This document shows positions 17,748 to 25,968 of a stretch of DNA of 63,196 bases, in pieces. The stretch covers positions 1-63,196 of the forward strand of contig RDXB01000037.1 in the NCBI GenBank assembly GCA_004292515.1, in the 5' to 3' direction. Within the stretch, counting starts at the first letter, position 1. Every line of letters starts with the position of its first letter. A program made the position numbers and the translations under genes. The stretch is from Oscillatoriales cyanobacterium. GTDB lineage: Bacteria; Cyanobacteriota; Cyanobacteriia; CACIAM-69d. Under the pieces are notes generated by a model. It was given only the letters and a program-made list of their open reading frames with translations. It was not told the origin of the DNA and did not search any database.

Positions 17748-18188
17748 ATGATTCAACTCCGTTCGGCTCTGTTGGCTCTGGTGATGGTGGCGACGATCGC
17801 CTTTGCTGGTTTGGGTTTTGCCCCCGCTGCCCAAGCAGAAACCTATACCAGCGCTCAAAAAGCCCAAATCGAAATTTTTGTACCCAGTGTGCAAGACCTA
17901 CGCGATCAGCTACCCGAGATCGAAAGCTACATTGCTAACAAGCGTTGGCGCGAAATCCAAACCTTTGTCCATGGCCCCTTGGGTGAACTGCGCGAACGCC
18001 TAAGCCGGGTTAGCCGTCGGTTGAAGGGCAGCGATCGCACCACCGCCGAAGCCGCTGCCAAGGATCTGTTTAAGCACCTGGTGGCAATGGATGAATTTGC
18101 TGGCCAGTTTGATTACAAACGCGCTGGCAATGAATATTTGGCGGCTGTGAAGGCTTTCGATCAATTCCTGAGTGTCGTGCCTCAATAG
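17748..18188 (+). CDS. psbQ: photosystem II protein PsbQ (CyanoQ)
   Basis: 146 residues. A signal peptide (LLALVMVATIAFAGLGFAP) ends in AAQA before ETYTSAQ. The mature part is a four-helix protein with FVPSVQDLRDQLPEIESYI, FVHGPLGELRERLSRVSRRL and the C-terminal YLAAVKAFDQFLSVVP, typical of CyanoQ, a lumenal photosystem II subunit. CyanoQ is usually a lipoprotein with a lipobox cysteine; here there is no cysteine in the signal region, so the mature protein may be soluble in the lumen. It is followed by a strong terminator. Confidence 0.88.
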   Translation: MIQLRSALLALVMVATIAFAGLGFAPAAQAETYTSAQKAQIEIFVPSVQDLRDQLPEIESYIANKRWREIQTFVHGPLGELRERLSRVSRRLKGSDRTTAEAAAKDLFKHLVAMDEFAGQFDYKRAGNEYLAAVKAFDQFLSVVPQ

Positions 18189-18211
18189 TTCACTTGTGTC
18201 AATGGTTTTTC

Positions 18212-18258
18212 AAAATGCCCCTTGATTGGACTTAGGCGATCGAGGGGCATTTGTTTTG
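18212..18258 (+). terminator. intrinsic terminator of psbQ
   Basis: AAATGCCCCT (from 18213) pairs with AGGGGCATTT (18243-18252), and TGTTTT follows. It lies 24 bp after the psbQ stop codon. Confidence 0.8.
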
Positions 18259-18291
18259 GTGTTGTACCTGACCTACAGCCTTTACCTCGCT

Positions 18292-18425
18292 TAATCAGTA
18301 CAGCAGCTAATCAGTACAGTAGCCTGTAGGGTGGGAATTGCCCTCCTGCGGGCTACTGCGATAACTAAATTATGCTAATTAAATTGCGCTGATTAGCGCT
18401 AATTAAATTGTGCTGATTACATGAG
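18292..18425. repeat. short A+T-rich tandem repeats
   Basis: TAATCAGTACAGCAGC is followed by TAATCAGTACAGTAGC near 18293-18324. Farther on, GCTAATTAAATTGCGCTGATT and a near-identical copy ending TTGTGCTGATT stand in tandem (about 18375-18420). They fill the interval between psbQ and the convergent proA. No gene is seen. Confidence 0.55.
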
Positions 18426-18476
18426 GTAAAAACTATATTTTTACTGCCAAATCAATATTCCAAACTTGCGGCATCC

Positions 18477-19742
18477 CTAGCCATCCCCTTGGACAATTTG
18501 CTTAATTGTGGTCAGCATATCCAGCCCGATCGCCCCGCGTCGGTAGCCTTTTTGATTGGACATACCTAAAAACACCGAGGCACTGCCGCGCGGGTTGCGT
18601 TGGAATCGGGGGGAAGCGTTGATGTAGGTGGAGGCGCTGTCGAGGCGCGAGGCAAATTGATGGGCTTCCCGGTAGGATTCGGTGGCGATGCAGTCGGCAT
18701 GGCCGCTGCTGTGGGTGTGGATCACGGCGATCGCTTCTTCCACGCTGGCCACGGTGCGAAAGGCGACGGTTTTGGTGAAGTAGGGTCGGTTCCATTCTTC
18801 ATCGGCCGTTAAGGGCAAGTCGGGGAAGTCCTGTTGCAAATGGGCATCAACCCGGACTTCAAACCCCTCCGTTTGCAAGGAGCCAAACAGGACACCCAGC
18901 ATTGATCGATTGTGGCGCTCATGCACCAAGACTTTTTCGATCGCATTCACGGCCTCCGGGTCGCCCTGATGACTGTCGCTGATGGCCCAGCGCACCACGT
19001 CGAGTTCGCCGGACAGGGCCCAATAGAGATAGCAGTTGCCGATCGCCGCTCCCAGCACGGGCACGGTGGCAAACTGACTGACCTGCTGCACCAGCTTGGG
19101 CCGCCCGTAGGCCAAAATCAGGTTCAAGTAGCGTTCTTGGGCCACCAAATCCCGCACGGAGATGTCGCGATCGGGCGGAATAGCTGTCACGCATTCCGGC
19201 GGCAGATCTCCAGACATCAGCCCATCGGTCAGAGCCGTGGCGATCGCGGCATTGGTGTGCTTGGTTTCGCCCGTGCCGTAGAGGATCATGCTGTTGCCGG
19301 TTTTGACCCCCATGCCCGCTGCGATCGCCCCCAACTCCGGCAAGCCTTCATAAACCAGAGCGATCGTCCCCAAAGGCATCAGTTGGCAATAGCTTTGGAG
19401 GTGCTGGGTTTGGTGGTTAGCGCGGATTGCTTGGCGGATCGGGTCGGGTAAGTCCGCCAGGCGATCGAGCATTTCTGCCACCCGCTGCAAGCGATCGGGC
19501 GTGAACTTAATCCACAACGGGGGCAAGCCGCTGGCGGCCTTTTCGCGGCTGGCTTCCAGATCGAGCGTATTGGCTTCTAGGATGTCGTTTTGGGCCGCTC
19601 GGAGGGCCTTAGCCATCACTTTGAGCGCCTGCGATCGCTCGCCACTGCGCATGGCCACCAGCGCCGATCGTCCCCGCGCCGCCGCCGCCAAAGCGCCAAA
19701 CAAGTCCAGCGCACCCGAATCAACCAGGCGATTCCCAACCAT
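18477..19742 (-). CDS. proA: gamma-glutamyl phosphate reductase (glutamate-5-semialdehyde dehydrogenase)
   Basis: 421 residues, the usual length. An aldehyde-dehydrogenase-like NADP enzyme, recognised by PLGTIALVYEGLPELGAIAAGM, MILYGTGETKHTNAAIATAL, the VLVHERH region and HTHSSGHADCIATES. It reduces gamma-glutamyl phosphate to glutamate semialdehyde, the second step of proline synthesis, in the cytosol. The next gene upstream on the same strand ends 3 bp before the start, so the two are probably co-transcribed and translationally coupled. The proB gene is not in the window. Confidence 0.93.
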   Translation of the reverse strand: MVGNRLVDSGALDLFGALAAAARGRSALVAMRSGERSQALKVMAKALRAAQNDILEANTLDLEASREKAASGLPPLWIKFTPDRLQRVAEMLDRLADLPDPIRQAIRANHQTQHLQSYCQLMPLGTIALVYEGLPELGAIAAGMGVKTGNSMILYGTGETKHTNAAIATALTDGLMSGDLPPECVTAIPPDRDISVRDLVAQERYLNLILAYGRPKLVQQVSQFATVPVLGAAIGNCYLYWALSGELDVVRWAISDSHQGDPEAVNAIEKVLVHERHNRSMLGVLFGSLQTEGFEVRVDAHLQQDFPDLPLTADEEWNRPYFTKTVAFRTVASVEEAIAVIHTHSSGHADCIATESYREAHQFASRLDSASTYINASPRFQRNPRGSASVFLGMSNQKGYRRGAIGLDMLTTIKQIVQGDG

Positions 19743-19745
19743 ATT

Positions 19746-20240
19746 TCAGCGCCGGTATGCTAGCCACAACAATACTATGGGCAAGCCAATGGTCAGCAAG
19801 CCCAACCCAACCCAGGCTCCCGAACCCGCCAATCCTTTCAAAATTAGCGGCAACCAAGCCAGTACTAAGATCGACAACGCACAGAGGGCGATCGTCCAAT
19901 AATTGTCCGCTAGGGGTGGGCGCACCAACAGCCAGCGCGCTCCTGTCCAGCGCCACATGCGCCGATAAACATAGCTGGCGGAGACTTGCTCGATTCGATC
20001 GCCCGCCCCCTCATCCACCACAAAAATTTGTTGACACCGATTGCATCCCAAGGCATCCATCAGGGCGATCGGTTGTAGCGTCCCTCGCTGACGACAGGGA
20101 CAAGGATAAGACCGATCTAGCTCAACCTTACAGGCTTTCAACGATCGCACGACCGGAAGGGGGATAACGATCCGCACCCCTAGCTTAACAGGGCAAACCC
20201 AGTCGATTGGTAGCGGAGCGATCGTAGGGCAGTGGGTCAC
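19746..20240 (-). CDS. conserved membrane protein with a zinc-ribbon-like N-terminal half
   Basis: 164 residues. The N-terminal half has two cysteine pairs, YPCPCRQ and LGCNRCQQIFVVDE, resembling a small zinc ribbon. Then comes WTGARWLLVRPPLADNYW and two membrane spans (TIALCALSILVLAWLPLIL and AWVGLGLLTIGLPIVLLWLA). The function is not known. Its stop is 3 bp from the proA start, so it leads a two-gene unit; whether it has any part in proline synthesis is not shown. The start is uncertain because ATG 20240 gives a few atypical residues. Confidence 0.65.
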   Translation of the reverse strand: MTHCPTIAPLPIDWVCPVKLGVRIVIPLPVVRSLKACKVELDRSYPCPCRQRGTLQPIALMDALGCNRCQQIFVVDEGAGDRIEQVSASYVYRRMWRWTGARWLLVRPPLADNYWTIALCALSILVLAWLPLILKGLAGSGAWVGLGLLTIGLPIVLLWLAYRR

Positions 20241-20802
20241 AAGCTAGTGCGACCGAGCCAGGAAATAATCGAGCCAGACAGCGATCGCCTAACTGCCAAA
20301 CAACCATTGAGGAGGGGTTGCTATCTCACTCGTTCATGACCCTAACTCATCACCCTTTCATCACCAACTCATCACCCTAGTCCAGTCAGGCATCTCGGAA
20401 TCTTGAGCAAAAACCCAAATCCAAATGGCAACCGGTTAGCAGCCAGACTCCGCCATCGTCACCAGGAGGATTTGATCAGTTTGGCACAACCCTTGAGCAT
20501 TTCTGAAACCCAATAGGTAGCCCACTAGATTAGGTGTTGAATAAAGACGGAGGCGTGACCCTGAAAAGAATACTCTCGCAGGGTCAAGCACAGAGAGATG
20601 GATAAGAACGGGGGGAAACGCCTTAACTAGCTATTCGCCCTGATTCTTAACTGATGCGCTTGATCGTTCCTCTTTTTGACCACTGTCGAGGTGATCTCAT
20701 GTACCCCCTAGCTGTGATCGTAATTGGATGATGTGGTGATCTTCGCTGCAACCCAGCCAGGGCCAACGCCAACCCGATTGCCCCTTTCACGAACCGGCCG
20801 CG
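20241..20802. other. gene-free interval with a hairpin
   Basis: No gene is recognised. A perfect stem TGACCCTG (20556-20563) / CAGGGTCA (20579-20586) with a 15-base loop stands alone without a T-run. TCATCACCCT-type short repeats occur near 20345-20382. The rest is unremarkable. Confidence 0.4.
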
Positions 20803-21344
20803 TTAAGCAGCCCTGCGGAGGAGCCAGTTGTGATCAGACCCTAGGCCTGCAATGGGCCTCGCCTGCAACGGCAACCGCATCCAAAAATCACTGCCCTGAC
20901 CCGGAACCGAATCGACCTCCAAACTGCCCTGGTGGCGATCGACCACAATTTGGCAAGCAATAGCCAAACCCAAGCCCGTGCCCCGGCCAACAGCTTTGGT
21001 TGTGAAGGAGCGCTCAAAAATATGCTGACGAATGGGTTCGGGTATCCCCTGAGCATTATCGCGAATATGGATTTCCACAAACTGGCGATCGGGCGCTAGG
21101 GTCGTTTCAATCGCAATGGTGGGGGCAAGAGCAACCAGTTCTGCAAAGGACTGCTGGCGAGCCACCTCATCAAACGCATCGATCGCATTCGCCAGCAAAT
21201 TCATAAAAACCTGGTTGAGCTGCCCTGGAAAGCAAGACACTTCCGGCAGATCGCCATAGTGCTTTTGAATCACAATTTCGGGACGGCGAGTATCTGCTCT
21301 TAATCGATATTGCAAAAGCATTAATGTGCTATCAAGTCCATCGT
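20803..21344 (-). pseudogene. sensor histidine kinase remnant (ATPase domain only)
   Basis: The frame encodes the end of a dimerisation region (HDGLDSTLMLLQYRL) and a complete HATPase domain: N box NLLANAIDAF, G1 DNAQGIPEPI, F box FERSFTTK, G2 GTGLGLAIA, and the final GSLEVDSVPGQGSDFWMRLP. The phosphoacceptor histidine helix and all sensor parts are missing. The 5' side is replaced by a 93-bp miniature element (21345-21437), from which the first 20 or so codons of the open frame derive. The fragment therefore looks like a 5'-deleted kinase; no response regulator is adjacent. Confidence 0.75.
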
Positions 21345-21437
21345 GGGTAGTGCCGTAATTCAGTAATGATGAACGGGTAAAAGCCTTGCAGTGTAAGCAG
21401 TTTTTCTCCAAAAAACATCACCTCACAGGCACTACCC
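21345..21437. mobile_element. 93-bp MITE with GGGTAGTGCC ends (copy A)
   Basis: GGGTAGTGCC (21345-21354) and GGCACTACCC (21428-21437) are perfect 10-bp terminal inverted repeats. The interior matches, in opposite orientation, the copy at 42921-43023: GCCTGTGAGGT.ATG, TTTTTGG.GAAAAA.TGCT, CATCATTACT.AAT.ACGG. No transposase and no clear target duplication. It abuts the broken end of the histidine kinase fragment. Confidence 0.8.
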
Positions 21438-21498
21438 TCCTGCCCAAACAGTTTGTACCGGGTTGGATCAGACTCCATACTCGATTTTCGTGAAGGGA

Positions 21499-22836
21499 CT
21501 AATCAGAGATCGTCGGTTGCTGGTTTACCCAACTCAGTCGATAGCGCCGGGACAAATCTAGGGTGAAGGTCAAGATATCGTGACCCCAGGCATACCAATG
21601 GCTCTCGATTTCTACCCACTGCACACCATATAGGCCGGTGCGATCGCTCCCAAGCACCCAGGGCCGATCGCCCGCAGGCAAAAAGGGTCCCGCCGGATCG
21701 TCGGCCACTAACCAATAGATCAGGCTGTGGCTGGTGGGGGGCTGGTAGCGATCGCGCCAAGCCGGGTGCAAGTTTTGATGCCAGCAGCCAAAGAACAGGT
21801 GATAGCGCCCGTGGTGGTGCAGCACTTGGGGGCGCTCCATTTCATAAAACGCTGAGGCGGCTGGCTCGGTGGCGCTGGCCTCGACGCAAATCGGGGCGGC
21901 GGCGGGGGCTTGCAGTTGGTAGGGCCCGGCGATCGCCTCGGCCGTGGCCAACCCCACGCCGCCGTGGAAATAGTTGTGAGTGCCCTGCAAAGCGGCGGTG
22001 AAGTAGAGGTAGTAGCGGTTCGATCGCGGATCGTGCCAGACAAAGGGATCGCGGCGATGGCAAAAAGCTTCCCCCATTTGCTTAATCACGGCGGCGTGGG
22101 GTTCACGTTTATAAAAGTGATCGAACTGGGCTTGCTCGGCGGGGCTGGTCCAAGATGGCTCGGGCGATCGCGCCCAGGTTTGACCGTCCGCAGACTCAGC
22201 CAAGCCAATTTGCTCGTGGTTCCAGCGGGGGCGCGGCGGCGATCCACCATAGAACTGATAGAACCGGCCCGCCTCCTCGCGCACACAGCCAGCCAAAATT
22301 CGCCCGCCGGCCCAACTGCCCGAGGGTTGGGTGATTGGGCCGATCGCTTGCCATTGTTGGCCGCCGTCATCGGAGTAGGCCGCGTGCCACTCACCCACCG
22401 CATAGAACGGATCGGCATCGCCCGGCCCGGTTAGGTAATGCAGCCACAGCCGATCGCCCGATCGCCACACCATCGCATCCCAAGTGACCCAGCCCGCCGC
22501 CAATTGGGGTGCGTAGCCCGCCGCCAAAGCCGCCCGGTAGCGATCGATCGGGGGCTGGGCTTGGGGAGCCAGGGATGCATCCAAGGCGATCGCCCGCTCC
22601 AAGGCCGCCACCGCTTCCGGCAGTTGGTGCGCTTCCAGGGCCAAGGCTCCCAGTTCGAGCCAGCCCTGCGCCTCGGCCGGATTCAGCGCCACCACTTGCC
22701 GCATGGCCGCCAGCGCCGATCGCCCCCGTTGCTGCTGTTGATAGATCAAAGCCAGCGCCCGATAGGCCTTGGGCCGCAACGGATGGGTCAAAATTGCCCG
22801 ACGCACCAGCGCCCGATCGGGAAGCCCAATGCTCAT
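21499..22836 (-). CDS. TPR protein fused to a GH32/43/68-like five-bladed propeller
   Basis: 445 residues. About 1-95 hold two TPR-like units (PKAYRALALIYQQQQRGRSA and AQGWLELGALALEAHQLPEA). From about 105 a five-bladed beta-propeller of the furanosidase type begins. Its landmarks are an early WDAMVW, the RDPFVWHDP motif (CHRRDP) and EMERPQVLHHHGRYHLFF, in the order of nucleophile, RDP and acid/base blocks in GH68/GH32-like enzymes. There is no signal peptide, so a cytosolic enzyme acting on a sugar such as sucrose or a glycoside is inferred. The TPR fusion is unusual for these families. The substrate and exact family are not settled. Confidence 0.65.
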   Translation of the reverse strand: MSIGLPDRALVRRAILTHPLRPKAYRALALIYQQQQRGRSALAAMRQVVALNPAEAQGWLELGALALEAHQLPEAVAALERAIALDASLAPQAQPPIDRYRAALAAGYAPQLAAGWVTWDAMVWRSGDRLWLHYLTGPGDADPFYAVGEWHAAYSDDGGQQWQAIGPITQPSGSWAGGRILAGCVREEAGRFYQFYGGSPPRPRWNHEQIGLAESADGQTWARSPEPSWTSPAEQAQFDHFYKREPHAAVIKQMGEAFCHRRDPFVWHDPRSNRYYLYFTAALQGTHNYFHGGVGLATAEAIAGPYQLQAPAAAPICVEASATEPAASAFYEMERPQVLHHHGRYHLFFGCWHQNLHPAWRDRYQPPTSHSLIYWLVADDPAGPFLPAGDRPWVLGSDRTGLYGVQWVEIESHWYAWGHDILTFTLDLSRRYRLSWVNQQPTISD

Positions 22837-22863
22837 TACCTGTCTTGCCTCAAGGTCTTGCGT

Positions 22864-22960
22864 TGCCGATTGTCGCGGGGTAATTGTCGCGGGGTAATTA
22901 TTGCGTTGCCGATTATTGCGGGGTAATTATTGCGGGGTAATTATTGCGGGGTAAATAATC
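22864..22960. repeat. tandem repeat of GGGGTAATTATTGC units
   Basis: About six copies of a 14-bp unit (CGGGGTAATTATTG with variants CGGGGTAATTGTCG) lie between the TPR-glycosidase and zur genes. The block GCGTTGCCGATT occurs twice inside. There are no spacers, so it is not a CRISPR array. Confidence 0.7.
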
Positions 22961-22974
22961 ACTCGTCAACCGTT

Positions 22975-23502
22975 TCAGACCGGCAGATCGGCCACCGGGG
23001 TCGCATGGCATTGGCAACTAGCGGCCGAGTGATCGATCGCGTCCTCCGGGGCCGCCGGGTGAGCCGGGCCACTCTCCGTGGGGGCCGCCGCCTCCGCCGT
23101 GGCCAAGGGTCGATCGGGTAGGTAGGACGCACAGCCGTCGCACAGTCCGTAAAACTCCAGGGTGTGATAGAACACACGAAACCGGTGTTGCTGGCTCAGA
23201 CGCATGGCCAAATCCTGCACCGGGCATTCATGAATCGGTTGCGATCGCCCACATTGAATACAGTTCAAGTGGTGGCGATCTTTTTTGATAAAGCTATAGA
23301 GCGACTCGCCGCTAGCCAACATTCGCACCTGCACCGAGCCACTGAGCTTGAGGGCCTCCAAGGCTCGGTAGACCGTTGCCAGCCCCATGCCTTGACCCAC
23401 CTCGCGCAGCTTGATGTAAAGCGCCTGGGCAGAGAGTTCGCCCTCAATGGTTTGCAAAATTTGCAAAATACGCTCTTGATTGCGGGTCAGCGGACGTTTC
23501 AT
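22975..23502 (-). CDS. zur: Zur-type (FurB) zinc uptake regulator
   Basis: 175 residues, Fur superfamily. An N-terminal winged helix (RNQERILQILQTIEGELSAQ, GLATVYRALEALKLSG) is followed by the metal-binding dimerisation domain with HHLNCIQCG and FYGLCDGC, the two structural zinc CxxC pairs. The sequence GMGLATVYRALEALKLSGSV, GESLYS and YHTLEFYGLC is close to what I recall of Anabaena FurB/Zur rather than iron-sensing Fur. A 40-residue tail rich in A, P, C and H (ending ASCQCHATP) is extra. Zur represses zinc uptake and replacement genes when zinc is sufficient; probable operators lie at 57178-57192 and 61984-61998. Confidence 0.82.
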   Translation of the reverse strand: MKRPLTRNQERILQILQTIEGELSAQALYIKLREVGQGMGLATVYRALEALKLSGSVQVRMLASGESLYSFIKKDRHHLNCIQCGRSQPIHECPVQDLAMRLSQQHRFRVFYHTLEFYGLCDGCASYLPDRPLATAEAAAPTESGPAHPAAPEDAIDHSAASCQCHATPVADLPV

Positions 23503-23674
23503 GGCGATCGGGTGCCTAGGGGAATTCCGACTCGATCGGGTTTGCTACTCCCTATTCAATCAGGTTGTTGAGCCGAACGTCTGTCCTCGGGAATGGCCAC
23601 CGGAACCGGCCCCCATCGCCTTAAAATGGTTTCTCGATCGTTCGATCGTCGCTACCTCTTAGGTTTCTAGCCCC

Positions 23675-23932
23675 GTGAGCAACCAGCAATATCGCGCCAA
23701 AATCCATGTCACCCTGCGTCCGTCCGTGCTTGATCCGGCCGGTGTGGCAGTGCAGTCCGGTCTCAAGCAATTGGGCTATGAGGCGGTTGATTCCGTGCGC
23801 ATTGGCAAATATATCGAGCTGACCGTGGCAGCCACCGATCCCGAAGCGGCGCGCGCCCAGGTCGATGAGATGTGCGATCGCCTCTTGGCTAACCCCACCA
23901 TCGAAAACTACTCGATCGAAATTGCCGCCTAA
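23675..23932 (+). CDS. purS: phosphoribosylformylglycinamidine synthase subunit PurS
   Basis: 85 residues from GTG 23675 (SNQQYRAKIHVTLRPSVLDP, then AGVAVQSGL). The pattern of DP.G.AV...L..LGY..V..VR.GK.IEL matches PurS, the small subunit that joins PurL and PurQ in the fourth step of purine synthesis (FGAR to FGAM). PurQ and PurL are not next to it; a prenyltransferase gene follows 33 bp downstream and may be co-transcribed. Confidence 0.9.
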   Translation: MSNQQYRAKIHVTLRPSVLDPAGVAVQSGLKQLGYEAVDSVRIGKYIELTVAATDPEAARAQVDEMCDRLLANPTIENYSIEIAA

Positions 23933-23965
23933 GCAGACCAATGGATTGATGACCCCCACTACCTC

Positions 23966-24841
23966 ATGGGCAACGTAACGCAAACAGGGCGGGTGATCGT
24001 GCGGTTGCTGCGCTGGGATAAGCCAGCGGGGCGACTGATTTTGCTGATTCCAGCCCTATGGTCGCTGGTGCTGGCCAGCGATGGCCGTCCCAATTGGCTG
24101 TTGCTGGCGGTGGTGGTGGTGGGAACGATCGCCACCAGCGCGGCCGGCTGCGTGGCCAACGACCTCTGGGATCGCAACATTGACCCCCAGGTGGAACGCA
24201 CCAAGCAACGGCCCCTGGCCGCCCGATCGCTCTCGGTGACGGTCGGCGTGGTGGTGATGGTGGTGGCGACCCTTTGTGCGGCGGGGCTGTTGCCCTTTTT
24301 GAATCCCCTGAGCATTGGCCTCTGTGTAGCGGCCGTGCCGGTGATTGGGCTATATCCAGCGGCCAAGCGCGTGTTCCCGATTCCCCAACTGGTGCTGGCG
24401 ATTGCCTGGGGGTTTGCGGTACTGATTCCCTGGAGCGCGGCGATCGACCCGCCCAGCCTAGAGTTGCCCGCCTGGTTGCTGTGGGGCGCGGTGGTGCTGT
24501 GGACGCTGGGCTTTGATACGGTCTATGCCCTGGCCGATCGAGAAGACGATCGCCGCCTAGGGATTCACTCCAGCGCCTTGTTTTTTGGGGACTTTGCCCC
24601 CCAGGCGATCGGTGGGTTCTATGCGGGCACGGCGTTGTTGCTGGCCTATGTGGCCCTGGCCCTGTCGCTCAATTGGGTCTTTTGGCTGACCTTAATCGGG
24701 GCGATCATCCTCTGGATTCAGCAATATCTCCGCCTGAGCGATCGGCAACTGTCGCGGGCGGCCTACGGCAAAATGTTTGCGGAAAACGTGACGATCGGCT
24801 TTGTGCTGCTGGCCGGAATGCTGGTCGGCTGCTGGTTTTAG
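23966..24841 (+). CDS. UbiA-type 4-hydroxybenzoate polyprenyltransferase
   Basis: 291 residues with about eight membrane spans. The two aspartate-rich motifs of UbiA enzymes are present: NDLWDRNID near residue 66 and DREDD near 193. RWDKPAGRLILLIPALW marks the 4-hydroxybenzoate branch. In cyanobacteria this enzyme attaches the prenyl chain to 4-hydroxybenzoate in plastoquinone synthesis. The start may be the ATG at 23966. A hairpin follows the stop (24852-24881). Confidence 0.88.
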   Translation: MGNVTQTGRVIVRLLRWDKPAGRLILLIPALWSLVLASDGRPNWLLLAVVVVGTIATSAAGCVANDLWDRNIDPQVERTKQRPLAARSLSVTVGVVVMVVATLCAAGLLPFLNPLSIGLCVAAVPVIGLYPAAKRVFPIPQLVLAIAWGFAVLIPWSAAIDPPSLELPAWLLWGAVVLWTLGFDTVYALADREDDRRLGIHSSALFFGDFAPQAIGGFYAGTALLLAYVALALSLNWVFWLTLIGAIILWIQQYLRLSDRQLSRAAYGKMFAENVTIGFVLLAGMLVGCWF

Positions 24842-24851
24842 GGACAACGTC

Positions 24852-24881
24852 AGGTTGGGTTGAGCTTGCGAAGCCCAACCT
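24852..24881. repeat. AGGTTGGG hairpin repeat, possible bidirectional terminator
   Basis: AGGTTGGG (from 24852) and CCCAACCT (24874-24881) pair around GTTGAGCTTGCGAAG-like sequence. It is the same kind of repeat as at 15819-15852 and sits between two convergent genes. Confidence 0.65.
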
Positions 24882-24916
24882 ACTGGATATTAGCCTAGCT
24901 TATTGGTCTAGTTACG

Positions 24917-25780
24917 CTACTGGGCCAAGCGGCGCTCGGTCACCAGGGTGAGCGCAACCCATTCGCCCCGATCGCTATAGCGACGAATCAGCCGTTGGCG
25001 CAGGTTCGGTTCAATCAGCCAGCCCGCTTCCAAAAAGAGCGATCGCCGAAAGTCCAGATGGCTGGGAAAGCTGGCCGACAGCCCATCGGCCAAGAGCAAT
25101 ACTGTCACCTTCCCGGCAGCAAACTCCAGGCGATCGCCCCGGATCGTGGCGGCTGAGGTGAGGGTTTGGTCACCAAATTCCAGGGTTTGCAACAACTGGT
25201 CGCCCGATCGAGTCATGGTGAGCTGGGACTTCCCATAGCTGGCCGGTTGAAAGTCGGGATAGACCGTGACGCTTTCGCCAGCCCACTGACCCGACAACTG
25301 ATCGAGCAACTCGGCGGGGGTGAGGGTGTGCCCCAGGCCGGGCGGGACTTCTGGATGCAGTCCCTCACGAATCACCGTCAGGGGCATCAGGTGTCGATCG
25401 CGATCGTACCGAATCACCAGGCGCGATCGATAGGGACGGGCCACCAACCCCAATTCAGCGCCAAACTCCGCAAAGGGCGCTAACTGAATCGAGCCTTGGG
25501 AAAAGGCCCCGGTTTCGAGGGCCAAAAAGCCGCGCCCCACCTCGCTATAGGTCAGGTTCAGATCCTTAGTGGGGGGAGCGGTCTGGGGATCGGGAAAGTA
25601 GCGATCGGCCGTGGGGGCAAATTTGCGCACCCGTTGGTGAATGGTTTTGCCCCCATCACTGGACTCCAGGCTGGTGATGCTGGGATCGTCACTCAAGACT
25701 TGACCCTGCTCATCCACGGTGGCAAAGGAGCCGCGCCATTCACCGAGATTTTCGAGTAAACAGTTCCAGGTCGATCGCAT
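24917..25780 (-). CDS. DUF3598 family protein
   Basis: 287 residues from ATG 25780; an upstream start at 25999 is rejected since the extra part is arginine- and HIP1-derived and overlaps the divergent gene. It starts WNCLLENLGEWRGSFATVDE, has SLESSDGGKTIHQRVRKF, YSEVGRGFLALETGAFSQGS and a second lipocalin-like half (LSGQWAGESVTVYPDFQP). This two-lobed pattern is typical of DUF3598, a cyanobacterial and plastid family related to calycin/lipocalin-like bilin proteins. The function is unknown. Confidence 0.75.
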   Translation of the reverse strand: MRSTWNCLLENLGEWRGSFATVDEQGQVLSDDPSITSLESSDGGKTIHQRVRKFAPTADRYFPDPQTAPPTKDLNLTYSEVGRGFLALETGAFSQGSIQLAPFAEFGAELGLVARPYRSRLVIRYDRDRHLMPLTVIREGLHPEVPPGLGHTLTPAELLDQLSGQWAGESVTVYPDFQPASYGKSQLTMTRSGDQLLQTLEFGDQTLTSAATIRGDRLEFAAGKVTVLLLADGLSASFPSHLDFRRSLFLEAGWLIEPNLRQRLIRRYSDRGEWVALTLVTERRLAQ

Positions 25781-25968
25781 GGTGCTCCCCAACAGTGACT
25801 GCAGCCCGGCCGCGCTGGGTTGGGGCTGGGCTGGCTCGATTCTAGCCCGCCCGATCGCCTGGGTTCGAGGGTGACCGAGAAGGGGCGATCGGCAAACCTT
25901 GACGCGGCCGATCGCCCTAGCCGATAACCGAATTGCGCCCGATCGCCCCAGCACTAGCCAGGACTCCC

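Noticed and set aside
20556-20586. riboswitch or small RNA in the interval before the kinase remnant
   Set aside because: Only one hairpin (TGACCCTG/CAGGGTCA) is visible; no known riboswitch core and no T-run were found.
22864-22960. possible CRISPR array
   Set aside because: Units are 14 bp in direct tandem with no spacers, and no cas genes are present; the same applies to the arrays at 57403-57512 and 60846-61070.
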